This document shows, in pieces, positions 7,692 through 16,483 of a DNA stretch of 64,000 nucleotides (its first letter is position 1; every line of letters starts with the position of its first letter). Under the pieces are notes generated by a model, which saw only the letters and a program-made list of their open reading frames with translations, was not told where the DNA came from and did no database searches. The position numbers were made by a program, and so were the translations under genes. This stretch comes from Flavipsychrobacter sp. (GTDB lineage Bacteria > Bacteroidota > Bacteroidia > Chitinophagales > Chitinophagaceae): contig JANINW010000030.1 in NCBI GenBank assembly GCA_024508935.1, positions 25,455 through 89,454 on the forward strand, written 5' to 3'.

Positions 7692-9413
7692 TTAAACCCC
7701 GGACGGCAAGCTGAAATAAAACCGGCTGCCTTTGCCCGGTTCACTTTCCGCCCATATCCGCCCGTTATTCCTTTCTACAAAGTCTTTGCATAGCAACAAG
7801 CCCAGCCCGGTACCTTGTTCATTGATGGTACCATGCGTGGTGAAATTTTCCACACCAAACAGTTTTTGCAGATCATCAGGCTCAATACCCACCCCTTCGT
7901 CGGCAATGCAAACTGTTGTTTCTCCGCCACTGGTTACACTGCTCAGGGTAATGCTTCCTTTAAGCTGAGAAAATTTTATAGCATTCGATAACAGGTTGCG
8001 CAATACACCTTGTATCATGGGCTCATCAGCATATAGCATGGCGCCCTGCTGCACGGTATTTACAATAGTTATTTGCTTTGCAGCCGCCTGGTTTTGCATT
8101 AGCGGCAACATTTCCTGTATGGTATTATATACATCAAACTGCACAGGGTGGATAGTTTCTCCCTTCAGCTGGCTTTTCGACCATTGCAGCAGGTTATTGA
8201 CCAGGTTGGTAGTATAACCCAGGTTCTTTGATATTTCCGGCAGCATTTCTTTCAGTTCTTTCTCGGTAATATGTCCCTCGTTGGTCAGTGAAAGGATATT
8301 CATGAGTGTGTTCAACGGGCTGCGCAGATCATGGGAGATGATGGAGAACAACCTGTCCTTAAGCATATTCAGCGATTCCAGGTTCTGCTCAAAATGTTTG
8401 CGCTCTGTTACGTCTCTAAATAAGAGTAACTGGCCGCTGTATTCCTTTTCCTCGTACAGGGAGGTAATGGTAACAGAGTAAAAACGTCCATCTCCCAGTT
8501 CTATATCCACCTTCTCAGTATCTGCCCGTTTTGAAAACAGTTCAAGTGCCTGTGCGGATATCTGCAGTTCGCGAATATTCCTGCCAATAACTTCTCCTGC
8601 CTTTTTGCCCAATATCTGCTTCATCCGGATATTAGCGTCCACTACCCTGCCTAAAACATCTATTATCAAAACGCCTTCCTGCATAGCTTCCATTACCTTT
8701 CCACGGGCCACAGGTACAATATCAAACAACTGGTAACGCTGCAAACCCACTGCTATAATCAGTGCGGTGCAAATAAAGGCAAACGGGGTGAGGTCTATAT
8801 GCCCCAAAGGCCTTAACCCCAAGAGATATAGCAAATTCACTGTCCATGGTATCAAAGCACTGGCTATGATGGTTCTATACTGTTTCCTGTATATAACCGG
8901 TGCGAACCGCGATTGCCTTACCAGGAAATAAATGCCCATCGCCAGCATTACATAGAAGTAGATGGTAAATACCTGGTACCAAACACCCGGCACTATATCC
9001 AACAACACGTAATTATCTATCTCCGAGACCGACACACTTATATAATGCAAATGGTGCATGTTATTCGTCCATACCAAAAGAATAGTAATGACCGGCACAG
9101 AAAATATGCCTGCCAGCAATTGCCGGGTCACACGGTTTCTCTTGCCAATGTAAGTAAGCACAAATACCATCCACAAAGCCGGCAATGAAGCTATACCAAG
9201 GTATTCTACGTTTACCCAAAACAGCATTGCATCCAGGCTGGTGCAGGAAAGCTCTATACCATAGCTGATAGCCCATAGAGCTATCGCCCCCATTATATAA
9301 CCAAAGGAATACACTGCTCCGCCAAGTTTCCTGAATATGGTCAGTGACATATAAAATGTCAGTAAGCCGGCAGATATAAGTATTAAAGAAAATACATTGA
9401 AATTTAAAACCAT
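7692..9413 (-). CDS. Sensor histidine kinase with N-terminal 7TM (HisKA_7TM) and PAS domains
   Basis: Residues about 5-225 form seven hydrophobic segments and contain the WVNVEYLG and WTNNMHHLHY patterns of the 7TM histidine-kinase input domain. A PAS domain follows (about 240-345, GVLIIDVLGRVVDANIRMKQILG). Then comes a HisKA domain with the phospho-acceptor His in IISHDLRSPLNTL, and a HATPase domain with the N box NLLSNAIKFSQ and G boxes DEGVGIEPDD and GTGLGLLLCKDF. It is membrane-bound and probably senses a lipophilic or membrane-associated signal. No response regulator is adjacent, so its partner is elsewhere. Confidence 0.88.
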   Translation of the reverse strand: MVLNFNVFSLILISAGLLTFYMSLTIFRKLGGAVYSFGYIMGAIALWAISYGIELSCTSLDAMLFWVNVEYLGIASLPALWMVFVLTYIGKRNRVTRQLLAGIFSVPVITILLVWTNNMHHLHYISVSVSEIDNYVLLDIVPGVWYQVFTIYFYVMLAMGIYFLVRQSRFAPVIYRKQYRTIIASALIPWTVNLLYLLGLRPLGHIDLTPFAFICTALIIAVGLQRYQLFDIVPVARGKVMEAMQEGVLIIDVLGRVVDANIRMKQILGKKAGEVIGRNIRELQISAQALELFSKRADTEKVDIELGDGRFYSVTITSLYEEKEYSGQLLLFRDVTERKHFEQNLESLNMLKDRLFSIISHDLRSPLNTLMNILSLTNEGHITEKELKEMLPEISKNLGYTTNLVNNLLQWSKSQLKGETIHPVQFDVYNTIQEMLPLMQNQAAAKQITIVNTVQQGAMLYADEPMIQGVLRNLLSNAIKFSQLKGSITLSSVTSGGETTVCIADEGVGIEPDDLQKLFGVENFTTHGTINEQGTGLGLLLCKDFVERNNGRIWAESEPGKGSRFYFSLPSGV

Positions 9414-9440
9414 CTATATGCTATCAGATGCGAAGAAACA

Positions 9441-9448
9441 CAAAATTA
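9441..9448 (-). promoter_or_regulatory. Promoter -7 element for the 7TM kinase gene
   Basis: The minus strand reads TAATTTTG, an exact TAnnTTTG box, about 28 bases before the ATG at 9413. No TTTG is seen at the usual -33 spacing. Confidence 0.4.
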
Positions 9449-9534
9449 AAAAAACAGGGGGTGACCGTAGTTATTGATTTACAATTTATCTGTCATTGCC
9501 CTTACCGGCAAATCACCCTATTATTGCTAAACCA

Positions 9535-10266
9535 ATGGACATTTCTTTTTTATTATTCCTGCTGCTGTCGCTGCTGGCAGAAATATTGGGCACTGTAGGC
9601 GGCTTTGGTTCTTCGGTATTTTTTGTGCCGTTTGCCAACTTGTTTATCGATTTTAAATCGGTGCTGGGGGTGACTGCTATATTCCACCTGTCCAGCAATA
9701 TCTCCAAGCTATTTCTTTTTAAAGACGGGCTGAATAAACGCCTGATGATAGACATTGGCATACCCGCCGTTATCATGGTAATAATAGGTGGCATATGCAG
9801 TAAATACCTGCCGGAAGGCTTGCTGCAAATTGCTTTCGCCATATTCATTATTATTTCCAGCCTGTTCTTCCTGGCATTTAAAAATTACACCATAAACCCA
9901 TCTACAAAAAATGCGGTCATTGGCGGTAGTGCATCCGGTTTTTTAGCCGGTATACTAGGTACCGGCGGTGCCATACGCGGTATAACGATGGTGGCATTCA
10001 ATATTGAAAAAAATGAGTTTGTAGCCACCTCGGCTGCCATAGATTTTGCTGTCGACTTCTCCAGGGCTGTAGTTTATTTTTTCAATGGATACATTCACCT
10101 CAGGCACATCAACTATATGATCTCCTTGCTGATCATTGGCTTTGTAGGCACCTGGCTGGGAAAAAAACTACTGAGTCGAATTTCGCAGGAGCGTTTCAAA
10201 ACCATTGTACTGTTGCTATTGCTGGGTATTGGTGTATTCTCGTTGGTACAGTATGTACAAAGCTAA
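9535..10266 (+). CDS. TauE/SafE-family membrane permease
   Basis: ATG at 9535 is chosen over an upstream TTG at 9496, because the hydrophobic N-terminus (DISFLLFLLLSLLAEILG) begins there. About seven to eight membrane segments follow. The protein shows the family's two-fold layout, with glycine-rich stretches at the start of each half: EILGTVGGFGSSVFFVP and SGFLAGILGTGGAIRG. Relatives export sulfite or sulfonates or other small organic anions; the substrate here is not predictable. It converges with the AlkZ-like gene with only 4 bases between the stops and no hairpin. Confidence 0.82.
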   Translation: MDISFLLFLLLSLLAEILGTVGGFGSSVFFVPFANLFIDFKSVLGVTAIFHLSSNISKLFLFKDGLNKRLMIDIGIPAVIMVIIGGICSKYLPEGLLQIAFAIFIIISSLFFLAFKNYTINPSTKNAVIGGSASGFLAGILGTGGAIRGITMVAFNIEKNEFVATSAAIDFAVDFSRAVVYFFNGYIHLRHINYMISLLIIGFVGTWLGKKLLSRISQERFKTIVLLLLLGIGVFSLVQYVQS

Positions 10267-10270
10267 ATGT

Positions 10271-11341
10271 CTACAATACCGGTTTTAGTCCTGTAAAACC
10301 TGCATAGTGGCCGATGGCTTTTGCCACCAGTTGTTCCTGTGTTTTATTCAGCGGCTTAAAAAAATGGGTAAGCACCGAGATGGTATCTTTTTTCACTACC
10401 GGCCTCCAGCTACCGGCTATTTTCCCATTCAGCACCAGGCTATGTGTATATCCCTTTGTCCTGCTTCTTTCCGCTAAAGGCGGCAAAATAGCACCCCTGT
10501 CCTTATAGGCAATACCATATTCATCATAATCAGGCATTAAGAAAGAACTGCGGTGGTGTTTTTCCAAAGAATGCTCAACAGTAGTATGTACATAAGTTTT
10601 TCCTCCTATTGTTGCTGTTTTGAACCGGCTGCCTAATTGAGCTGCACCTTCCTTTGCATCTTTCATCGTCAGCCCACTCCACCAGGCAAAGTCCTGCAAG
10701 CTTGCAGGGTTGCGTGTTGAAAAATACCGGTGCGCTAATTCATGCAAAGCTTCGTCCCTGCTTAGCGGCTTAGTAGCCGGGGCTCTTTCATCTAATAAGG
10801 CATAAGTGAATTGCTTCCCTTTCCTTGGGCCGCTGCAAATTATATATTCCAGCTCTGCATAAATAAGGATAAGTGATATACGCATACCGTCATCGCCCGT
10901 TACTTTTATTTTTGCTTTTTCAAGCAAGGCACGTAATTCATCCCGTGTTTTGAAATGACTGTTCTCCAGCGCACCGGCTATGATACCACTTGCTTTATTT
11001 AATGTTTTAGTATCCAGTTCTTTTTTGCGATAGTATGGTGCACTAAACGCCTGCACACGGCGCGATGTAAGCATTTGCAGCCAGCGGATGTCTTTAGGTG
11101 ATACGAAATGCCAGGTAGGCCGCATAACATGAGTACGCAATATGGCACCTTTATTAAAGGCATCCTCAACTACAGCATCGGTTAGCCCGTCGCTTCGCAA
11201 GCCAATAGCATATTTGGCATGGGCATACTCCTGTGCCTGCATAGCTGTTAACGTACTAACTACCTCCTGTGGTGTTGCAAGATCGTGCGTAGCTATATGC
11301 TGGTTAAAGAGGCGGTGCTTATAAATGTCTGCGGCTTTCAT
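10271..11341 (-). CDS. Winged-helix DNA glycosylase, AlkZ/YcaQ (HTH_42) family
   Basis: The protein has the family layout of tandem winged helices. An early MQAQEYAHAKYAIGLR segment carries the QxQ motif that in AlkZ-type glycosylases holds the catalytic glutamines. It is followed by ILRTHVMRPTWHFVSPKDIRWL, typical of this family, and WWSGLTMKDA later. The 356-residue length is normal. Known members excise damaged bases or unhook interstrand crosslinks, often within antibiotic self-resistance. This lone copy is probably a DNA-repair enzyme of unknown substrate. No biosynthetic cluster is nearby. Confidence 0.8.
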   Translation of the reverse strand: MKAADIYKHRLFNQHIATHDLATPQEVVSTLTAMQAQEYAHAKYAIGLRSDGLTDAVVEDAFNKGAILRTHVMRPTWHFVSPKDIRWLQMLTSRRVQAFSAPYYRKKELDTKTLNKASGIIAGALENSHFKTRDELRALLEKAKIKVTGDDGMRISLILIYAELEYIICSGPRKGKQFTYALLDERAPATKPLSRDEALHELAHRYFSTRNPASLQDFAWWSGLTMKDAKEGAAQLGSRFKTATIGGKTYVHTTVEHSLEKHHRSSFLMPDYDEYGIAYKDRGAILPPLAERSRTKGYTHSLVLNGKIAGSWRPVVKKDTISVLTHFFKPLNKTQEQLVAKAIGHYAGFTGLKPVL

Positions 11342-11370
11342 GGCAGGTAAAACTACAGCAATTAGGGTTC

Positions 11371-12039
11371 CTATAGTGCCGCATTGATCGTATCTTTTAT
11401 TACAATTGTGTCTGCATAAGAGCCGAATGGTTTATAATGCATATGCCTGTAGCTAAACCCTGAATCATCGTATTTAGGGTTGTTGTCTGCGAAGCCGATC
11501 ATGAAGCTGTCGGCATATCCCCATTTCCAGTAGTATATCTCATCTCCACTTTTGCTATTGATAGTCTCATTAGCAACCACATAATTATACGAAGCTTTTG
11601 CCCCTAACGCTAAAGGCGGATAATTATTATTGTAATGATGTATCATTGCTTTTATAGTGATGGGTGGTTCAATACTAAAATTTACCTCCTGATCCGGTTC
11701 CCTGGTCACATTCTGAGCTGGAGCAAATACATAATTTTCTGCAAGACCGATATGAACATCATAATAATCTTTCAAATAGTTGAACGTGAATGAATAGTTG
11801 CCATGCTCATCGCTGCGAAAAGTATCTATTAACTGCGAACCGGAAACGGGGAAAAACCACTGCCAGGTAATATCACCCCGCCATATGGCCAGCTTCATAT
11901 TGGGCATAGGTTGTTGTTTGTATTTATGAACCACCCTTCCATGCAATGTTACTTTTACAGGCCCTTCATCTTTTTGTTTTGTGCATGCTGCTGATACACA
12001 CAGTATGATAACGGCCGGCAAACAGTATAATTTTTGCAT
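11371..12039 (-). CDS. Lipoprotein of unknown function (222 aa)
   Basis: The N-terminus is a lipoprotein signal with lipobox SAAC (Cys about residue 19). Residues about 28-110 look like a carboxypeptidase-regulatory-like beta-sandwich (VTLHGRVVHKYKQQPMPNMKLAIW, then TFRSDEHGNYSFTF). The C-terminal part is a second beta-rich region with no known motif. It probably sits in the outer or inner membrane facing the periplasm. It lies 29 bases from the AlkZ-like gene on the same strand, so the two may be co-transcribed. Confidence 0.65.
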   Translation of the reverse strand: MQKLYCLPAVIILCVSAACTKQKDEGPVKVTLHGRVVHKYKQQPMPNMKLAIWRGDITWQWFFPVSGSQLIDTFRSDEHGNYSFTFNYLKDYYDVHIGLAENYVFAPAQNVTREPDQEVNFSIEPPITIKAMIHHYNNNYPPLALGAKASYNYVVANETINSKSGDEIYYWKWGYADSFMIGFADNNPKYDDSGFSYRHMHYKPFGSYADTIVIKDTINAAL

Positions 12040-12238
12040 AGCAATATATTTTGTTGAGCAAGGTCTATTGTAGTCACAATATTCAACTTTATACCGGTAA
12101 CAGAATCTTTGCAGTAATTAAGAAAGATGCAGTTCTTATACCCAAGGCTTTAAATACAAATTTAGCAACAACATCATGTTGTACATAATTTATATACGAA
12201 AACCCGGATAAAAATGCATTTATAGATGTGCAGAAGAG

Positions 12239-12652
12239 CTAAAAAGTCATTTCAGAGACGTGCTCCTCTCCCACAAATGAAGAAAACCTTATCCATTTCG
12301 GTTTTATAGTGAAATATACCGTCGACGGATCTGACTGTCGTTTACGGCCATCAGGGAAAGCAGCAAGGTATATACCCAGCATTGCATCCGTGTCTCCTGC
12401 GGGTGTATGCAATAATGCCCGGCCTTCATATTGTACCGTTTCCTCACCAATAGTTATCACCAGGGCCGCTTTGGGGTTTGAAAGGAGATTCCTGAATTTA
12501 CGGGAGGTATCAAGTGTATCGAAAATGATGTGCAAGTCTTCATTTACAGCTATACCAAGGGTGGCAGCTTCGGGCTCATTATTTTCATTTACGGTAGCCA
12601 ATACTGCATATTTGCTGCGGCTGATGAAATCGTATAGAAATTGCTTTGTCAT
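12239..12652 (-). CDS. Pyridoxamine 5'-phosphate oxidase-like flavin-binding protein
   Basis: The ATG at 12652 (MTKQFLYDFISRSKYAVLAT) is preferred over a TTG at 12676. The opening pattern, helix then KYAVLATVNENNEPEAATLGIAV, is the usual N-terminus of the PNPOx-like split-barrel fold. HIIFDTLDTSRKFRNLLSNPKAALVI follows, with the residues that commonly contact FMN phosphate. At 137 residues this is a single-domain member. Such proteins bind FMN, F420 or heme; the cofactor and reaction here cannot be told. Monocistronic. Confidence 0.75.
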   Translation of the reverse strand: MTKQFLYDFISRSKYAVLATVNENNEPEAATLGIAVNEDLHIIFDTLDTSRKFRNLLSNPKAALVITIGEETVQYEGRALLHTPAGDTDAMLGIYLAAFPDGRKRQSDPSTVYFTIKPKWIRFSSFVGEEHVSEMTF

Positions 12653-12718
12653 GGTACAGCTTGCTGTGAATAGCAATTATAAAAGTATGCCAAGACTCAT
12701 AAAGTCATGTATAAAACA

Positions 12719-12750
12719 TTAAAGCATCCCTCCGCAGAAAGATGCTTTAA
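12719..12750 (-). terminator. Hairpin in the gap before the PNPOx-like gene
   Basis: Ten-base arms (12719-12728 and 12741-12750) are complementary with a 12-base loop. It lies about 160 bases downstream of the minus-strand T9SS gene that ends at 12910, and may terminate it. On the minus strand the arm is followed by TGTTTTATA. Confidence 0.4.
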
Positions 12751-12824
12751 AAAATAGGGTCATAGTTACCAGGGTTATTACTAACCTATGGCATAAACCT
12801 AACACGATATAAACCCCTGATGAA

Positions 12825-12863
12825 AAAAACTTAATAAACGGGCAGAAAAACTTAATAAACGGG
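12825..12863. repeat. Two direct copies of an 18-base unit
   Basis: The same 18 bases (AAAAACTTAATAAACGGG) occur at 12825-12842 and 12846-12863, giving a period of 21 bases. They lie in the gap after the T9SS gene. Two helical turns of spacing would suit a protein-binding site, but a simple duplication is equally possible. Confidence 0.5.
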
Positions 12864-12909
12864 AAAAAGACATGCAAAGAACATGCCCTTCCCATTTATT
12901 GCGCCCATA

Positions 12910-13680
12910 TTACAGTTTAGAAAAAGCGGTAGTAACACTTCCTGCTTCTCCTGTTTTAGCGGTTATGTAATAAGTACCGGTAGCCAGTTCCTGTATATCA
13001 ACAACCGGTTTCTTAGTGCCTGCCGCTATATCTATTACTTTAATCACTTTACCATTTATGTTAGTGATGGCGATTGTACCAGGCGCGTTAAATTCCCATT
13101 GCAATTGGATTTTGTCGCTGGCCGGATTGGGATATAGATGCATAGCAGGCACTGAAGCTATTGTTTGCACACCTGTAGCGGCAGTTTGCCCGGCATTTAT
13201 CTTCTTACCCGATGCCTCAAAAGCCCATTCCTTCACGGTGAAGGATACAGCCCCTGCTGCTACAGACATTTTCACCCATCCGTAATTCCAAACGGTGCCG
13301 TTCTTTATCCTGAAACCAAGATATTTATCGGTAGCATTGCTGGTCCAGTTGCCGCTACCGCCACTACTCAGGGCATCATAATTGCCCATTTTCCATTTTC
13401 CGCCGGCAGTAATACTGTCGCCTGCGTTCAGTTTTAGCGGTACGGTGCCTGCAGCATCAAATAAGATCTCGCAGTTTCCCCAGGTTTGTGCCACCACTTC
13501 AGGGCTGGGGTGCCACCATATAATAAGATTGCTGGAAGCAGCAGCGGGTATGGGTGTGATAGTAAAAGCGTTCCAGGTATTTACCGTAGTATCGGGGCTT
13601 ATGTCATGATACGTGATCTGTGAAAATGCCTGCATTGTACCAAAGCCTGTAACTAATAATGTGAGGAATAGTTTTTTCAT
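12910..13680 (-). CDS. T9SS type A sorting-domain secreted protein (256 aa)
   Basis: A Sec signal peptide (MKKLFLTLLVTGFGTMQAFS) opens the protein. The mature part is a beta-rich domain of about 150 residues (TYHDISPDTTVNTWNAFTI, GFRIKNGTVWNYGWVKM) that I do not recognise. The last 75 residues are a T9SS C-terminal sorting domain, with MHLYPNPASDKIQLQW, then ITNINGKVIKVIDI and LATGTYYITAK. The protein is expected to be exported across the outer membrane and attached to the surface or released. It is divergent from the LytS-type kinase gene, 131 bases apart, with an inverted repeat between. Confidence 0.85.
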   Translation of the reverse strand: MKKLFLTLLVTGFGTMQAFSQITYHDISPDTTVNTWNAFTITPIPAAASSNLIIWWHPSPEVVAQTWGNCEILFDAAGTVPLKLNAGDSITAGGKWKMGNYDALSSGGSGNWTSNATDKYLGFRIKNGTVWNYGWVKMSVAAGAVSFTVKEWAFEASGKKINAGQTAATGVQTIASVPAMHLYPNPASDKIQLQWEFNAPGTIAITNINGKVIKVIDIAAGTKKPVVDIQELATGTYYITAKTGEAGSVTTAFSKL

Positions 13681-13750
13681 AAGTTCGATTTTTTACAAAA
13701 GACCGCAGGCTGTAGCTAATGGTTTGCATTCTTTACACGTAAGGAACGGG

Positions 13751-13777
13751 ATTTTGACAAACGTCTTTTGTCAAAAT
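13751..13777. promoter_or_regulatory. Perfect 11-bp palindrome between divergent genes
   Basis: The arms at 13751-13761 and 13767-13777 are exact reverse complements (ATTTTGACAAA and its mate) around a 5-base loop, followed by CTTTT. It lies between the divergent starts at 13680 and about 13812. Neither gene ends here, so an operator is more likely than a terminator. Confidence 0.5.
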
Positions 13778-13811
13778 CTTTTAGTCATGCACAGGTCAAA
13801 TATGGGCCATT

Positions 13812-14858
13812 TTGTATTTTGTAAAAGTGTTACAACGCATCCTCAATAATTTTTACCTGCGCAACTTAGCAGCATGGTTCATATACATCAGCCCCGACCT
13901 GCTACAGGATATAGCAGACATAAAACGGCTGGGCGGCATGTATATATTTAAGGACATCAGCGGGCTTACCGCTTTCTTCATCTTCTTTGTTTTTCATAGC
14001 AGGGTGTTGTATGAAAAGCTTTTTCTCCGGAAGAAATACATCGGCTATGCCATTACCTTCCTTGTAACCATTTTCATCTGGCGCGAATCTACCAGCTACC
14101 TGATATGGCTGGCGAGCAAGCCACCAACCGAAACTGTATATCAAATTGTAGAACTGCGGGATTACAATTGGCTATTCTGGGTGTTTATTTACTGGGCCGA
14201 TGTAGTATATATTGGTATAGCCTTAGGTGTATACCTTGCCTTTAAATATTATAAGGAGCGTACGCGCCTGCTGCAAATCGAGAATATTCAAAAGGAAATG
14301 GAATTGAAGCAGTTGAACGAGCAGCTAAACCCTCATTTCCTTTTCAATGCATTGAATAATATCTACAGCCATATCCTTAAAAACTCCGGCAATGGCAAGG
14401 AATTGATACTAAAGCTGGGTGAACTCATGCGCTATGTAGTAGATAGCAGCAAAAAAAGAACCGTATCGCTAACAGAAGAAATTGGGTTCATTGAAAATTA
14501 TATGGCTTTCGAACAGGAGCGCCTTGGCAAACGTTGCGATGTACATTATACAAAAAACATTTCTACAGAAATGAATATTGTTCCGTTGATACTGTTTTCC
14601 TTTATTGAGAATGCTTTCAAGCACGGAACAGCATCTGTTGACAAATCAGACATTTACATCAGTATCAGCACCACACCCGGCGCCTTGCACATGACTATAT
14701 CCAACCCTGTTTTTACAAACGAACAGCATTCTACCAAAACCGGGCTTGAAAATGTAAAAAAACGCCTTTCTTTACTATACCCAGACGATTATCACCTGGA
14801 TATACAACAGGATGAAAAAACGTACACTGTAAAACTGGACATACATAACCATTCATGA
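13812..14858 (+). CDS. LytS-type sensor histidine kinase (His_kinase PF06580)
   Basis: Four hydrophobic segments fill residues about 15-150, including GLTAFFIFFVFHS and YWADVVYIGIALGVYLAF. They are followed by a short coiled linker. The kinase core has LNPHFLFNALNNIYS, the PF06580 motif with the phospho-acceptor His, and LFSFIENAFKHG of the ATP-binding N box. The start is either TTG 13812 or GTG 13827. The gene overlaps the LytTR regulator by 4 bases (ATGA), so the two are translated together and form a cognate pair. The signal is unknown. Confidence 0.88.
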   Translation: MYFVKVLQRILNNFYLRNLAAWFIYISPDLLQDIADIKRLGGMYIFKDISGLTAFFIFFVFHSRVLYEKLFLRKKYIGYAITFLVTIFIWRESTSYLIWLASKPPTETVYQIVELRDYNWLFWVFIYWADVVYIGIALGVYLAFKYYKERTRLLQIENIQKEMELKQLNEQLNPHFLFNALNNIYSHILKNSGNGKELILKLGELMRYVVDSSKKRTVSLTEEIGFIENYMAFEQERLGKRCDVHYTKNISTEMNIVPLILFSFIENAFKHGTASVDKSDIYISISTTPGALHMTISNPVFTNEQHSTKTGLENVKKRLSLLYPDDYHLDIQQDEKTYTVKLDIHNHS

Positions 14859-15553
14859 AGCTGAATTGTATTATAGTAGATGATGAAGAAGGCGCCCACC
14901 ATATACTGGAGAGCTACATCAGCGAATTGAAGCAGCTTTCTCTCGTGGGTAAGTTTTACAATGCAATGGAAGCCTTCTATTTTATGAAGCAGCATAAAGT
15001 AGACCTGGTATTACTAGACATTAACATGCCCGGTATAAATGGTTTTGGCCTGCTGGATATGTTACCGAATAAACCAATGGTCGTTTTCACCACCGCCTAT
15101 TCTGCCCATGCCCTGCAGGGTTTTGAATATAACGCGGTTGACTACCTCTGTAAACCGATACGGTTTGAACGTTTTGTGATAGCAATAGAAAAAGCACTGA
15201 AATGGGCCGGTGTACATAAAACGGATAACAGTTTTGATACGGTTACCCTGAAGACCGAAGGCATTGTACTACAGATACCCGCTACAGATATATGCTATAT
15301 TGAAAGCCTGGGAAATTATATCAAGGTAGTGACTACCACCAAAACCTATGTAGCGCATATGACCATGAATGAGATAGAAGCCCTGCTGCCAAGGAAAATA
15401 CTGATACGCGTACACAAATCATATATCATCAATATGCAGCAGGTAGCAAAAGCCACTAGTGAAGATGTATTGATAAACGATGTAACTATCCCTATCGGCA
15501 AAACATACAAGAAATATTTCCTCGAATTACTTAAGGAAAACAACAAGGCTTAA
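14855..15553 (+). CDS. LytTR-family response regulator
   Basis: A receiver domain (about 1-115) carries the acidic pair in IIVDDEEGAH, the phospho-acceptor Asp in LVLLDINMPGINGF, and the Lys in YLCKPIRFERF. A LytTR DNA-binding domain (about 135-230) contains DICYIESLGNYIKVVT and RVHKSYIINMQQV. It is the partner of the LytS-type kinase whose gene it overlaps. LytTR regulators bind pairs of imperfect direct repeats. Possible targets include the divergent T9SS gene, but no such repeat is certain here. Confidence 0.9.
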   Translation: MKLNCIIVDDEEGAHHILESYISELKQLSLVGKFYNAMEAFYFMKQHKVDLVLLDINMPGINGFGLLDMLPNKPMVVFTTAYSAHALQGFEYNAVDYLCKPIRFERFVIAIEKALKWAGVHKTDNSFDTVTLKTEGIVLQIPATDICYIESLGNYIKVVTTTKTYVAHMTMNEIEALLPRKILIRVHKSYIINMQQVAKATSEDVLINDVTIPIGKTYKKYFLELLKENNKA

Positions 15554-15570
15554 GACAAGAAACCAAAATT

Positions 15571-16473
15571 TTACTTTCCAAACCTGGGGTGATACTTTTC
15601 CATAGTTTGGCGAAGATAACTTCGATCGAGGTGTGTGTAAATTTCTGTGGTGGTAATGCTGCTATGTCCCATCATTTCCTGCACCGCGCGCAGGTCGGCA
15701 CCGGCCTCTACCAGGTGTGTAGCAAAGGAGTGGCGTAATGTATGGGGGTGAATATTCTTTTTAAAACCGCATTTAGCCGTAAGGTCTTTAAGAATAAGAA
15801 ATACCATTACCCGAGACAACCCGCTACCACGGCGATTGAGGAACAAAATATCTTCCTGCCCCGCTTTTATTTTCATATGGCGGCGTACATATTCGGTATA
15901 CAGTTTTATTTGGCTAACTGCGGTACCACCAATAGGCACCAGGCGTTCTTTATTACCCTTACCTATCACTTTTATAAAGCCGATATCCAGGTATAGATTG
16001 GACAGGGTAAGACTTATCAATTCGCTCACCCGCAATCCGCAGCTATACATGGTCTCCAGCATGGCGCGGTTGCGCTGTCCTTCATCTGTACTGTGGTCTA
16101 TGGCCGCAAATAAAGTATCTATTTCAGTGACGCTGAGAAAATGAGGTAGTTTGCGTTTAAGCTTGGGTGCTTCCAGCAGCTCGGTCGGGTCACTTTTCAC
16201 CACCTCCTCCAGCAGCAGGTATCGAAAGAAAGATTTGATACCGCTAATGACACGTGCCTGGGTCCCAACACTCAATTCCAGCTCATTTACATGTGCCAGG
16301 AAGCCCTGCAGGTGTGCCAGTTCCAGCCTATCGAGTGCCAGACCAGGATAGGTAGTACCAATATACCCGGCCAGCATGGCTACGTCATGCAGGTAGGCAT
16401 CTACGGTATTTCCAGACATGGAACGTTCCAGCTGCAAATAAGCTTTAAACCCTTTCAGGTAGGCATCCCACAC
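15571..16473 (-). CDS. xerD: Tyrosine recombinase XerD
   Basis: Residues about 1-90 form the SAM-like core-binding domain and the rest the catalytic domain. The catalytic set is visible: Arg in MYSCGLRVSELISL, Lys in GKGNKERLVPIG, HxxR in HPHTLRHSFATHLVE, and His plus Tyr in EMMGHSSITTTEIYTHL. I place the start at GTG 16473, ten bases after the MarR stop, because the longer frame to 16575 overlaps the MarR gene and adds non-XerD sequence. This gives 300 residues, the usual XerD length. It resolves chromosome dimers at dif together with XerC; no mobile-element hallmark surrounds it. Confidence 0.92.
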   Translation of the reverse strand: MWDAYLKGFKAYLQLERSMSGNTVDAYLHDVAMLAGYIGTTYPGLALDRLELAHLQGFLAHVNELELSVGTQARVISGIKSFFRYLLLEEVVKSDPTELLEAPKLKRKLPHFLSVTEIDTLFAAIDHSTDEGQRNRAMLETMYSCGLRVSELISLTLSNLYLDIGFIKVIGKGNKERLVPIGGTAVSQIKLYTEYVRRHMKIKAGQEDILFLNRRGSGLSRVMVFLILKDLTAKCGFKKNIHPHTLRHSFATHLVEAGADLRAVQEMMGHSSITTTEIYTHLDRSYLRQTMEKYHPRFGK

Positions 16474-16483
16474 GGTATGCAGT

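Noticed and set aside
15571-16473. Integron or mobile-element integrase
   Set aside because: The sequence and length are those of housekeeping XerD, and no attachment site, repeats or cargo genes are present.
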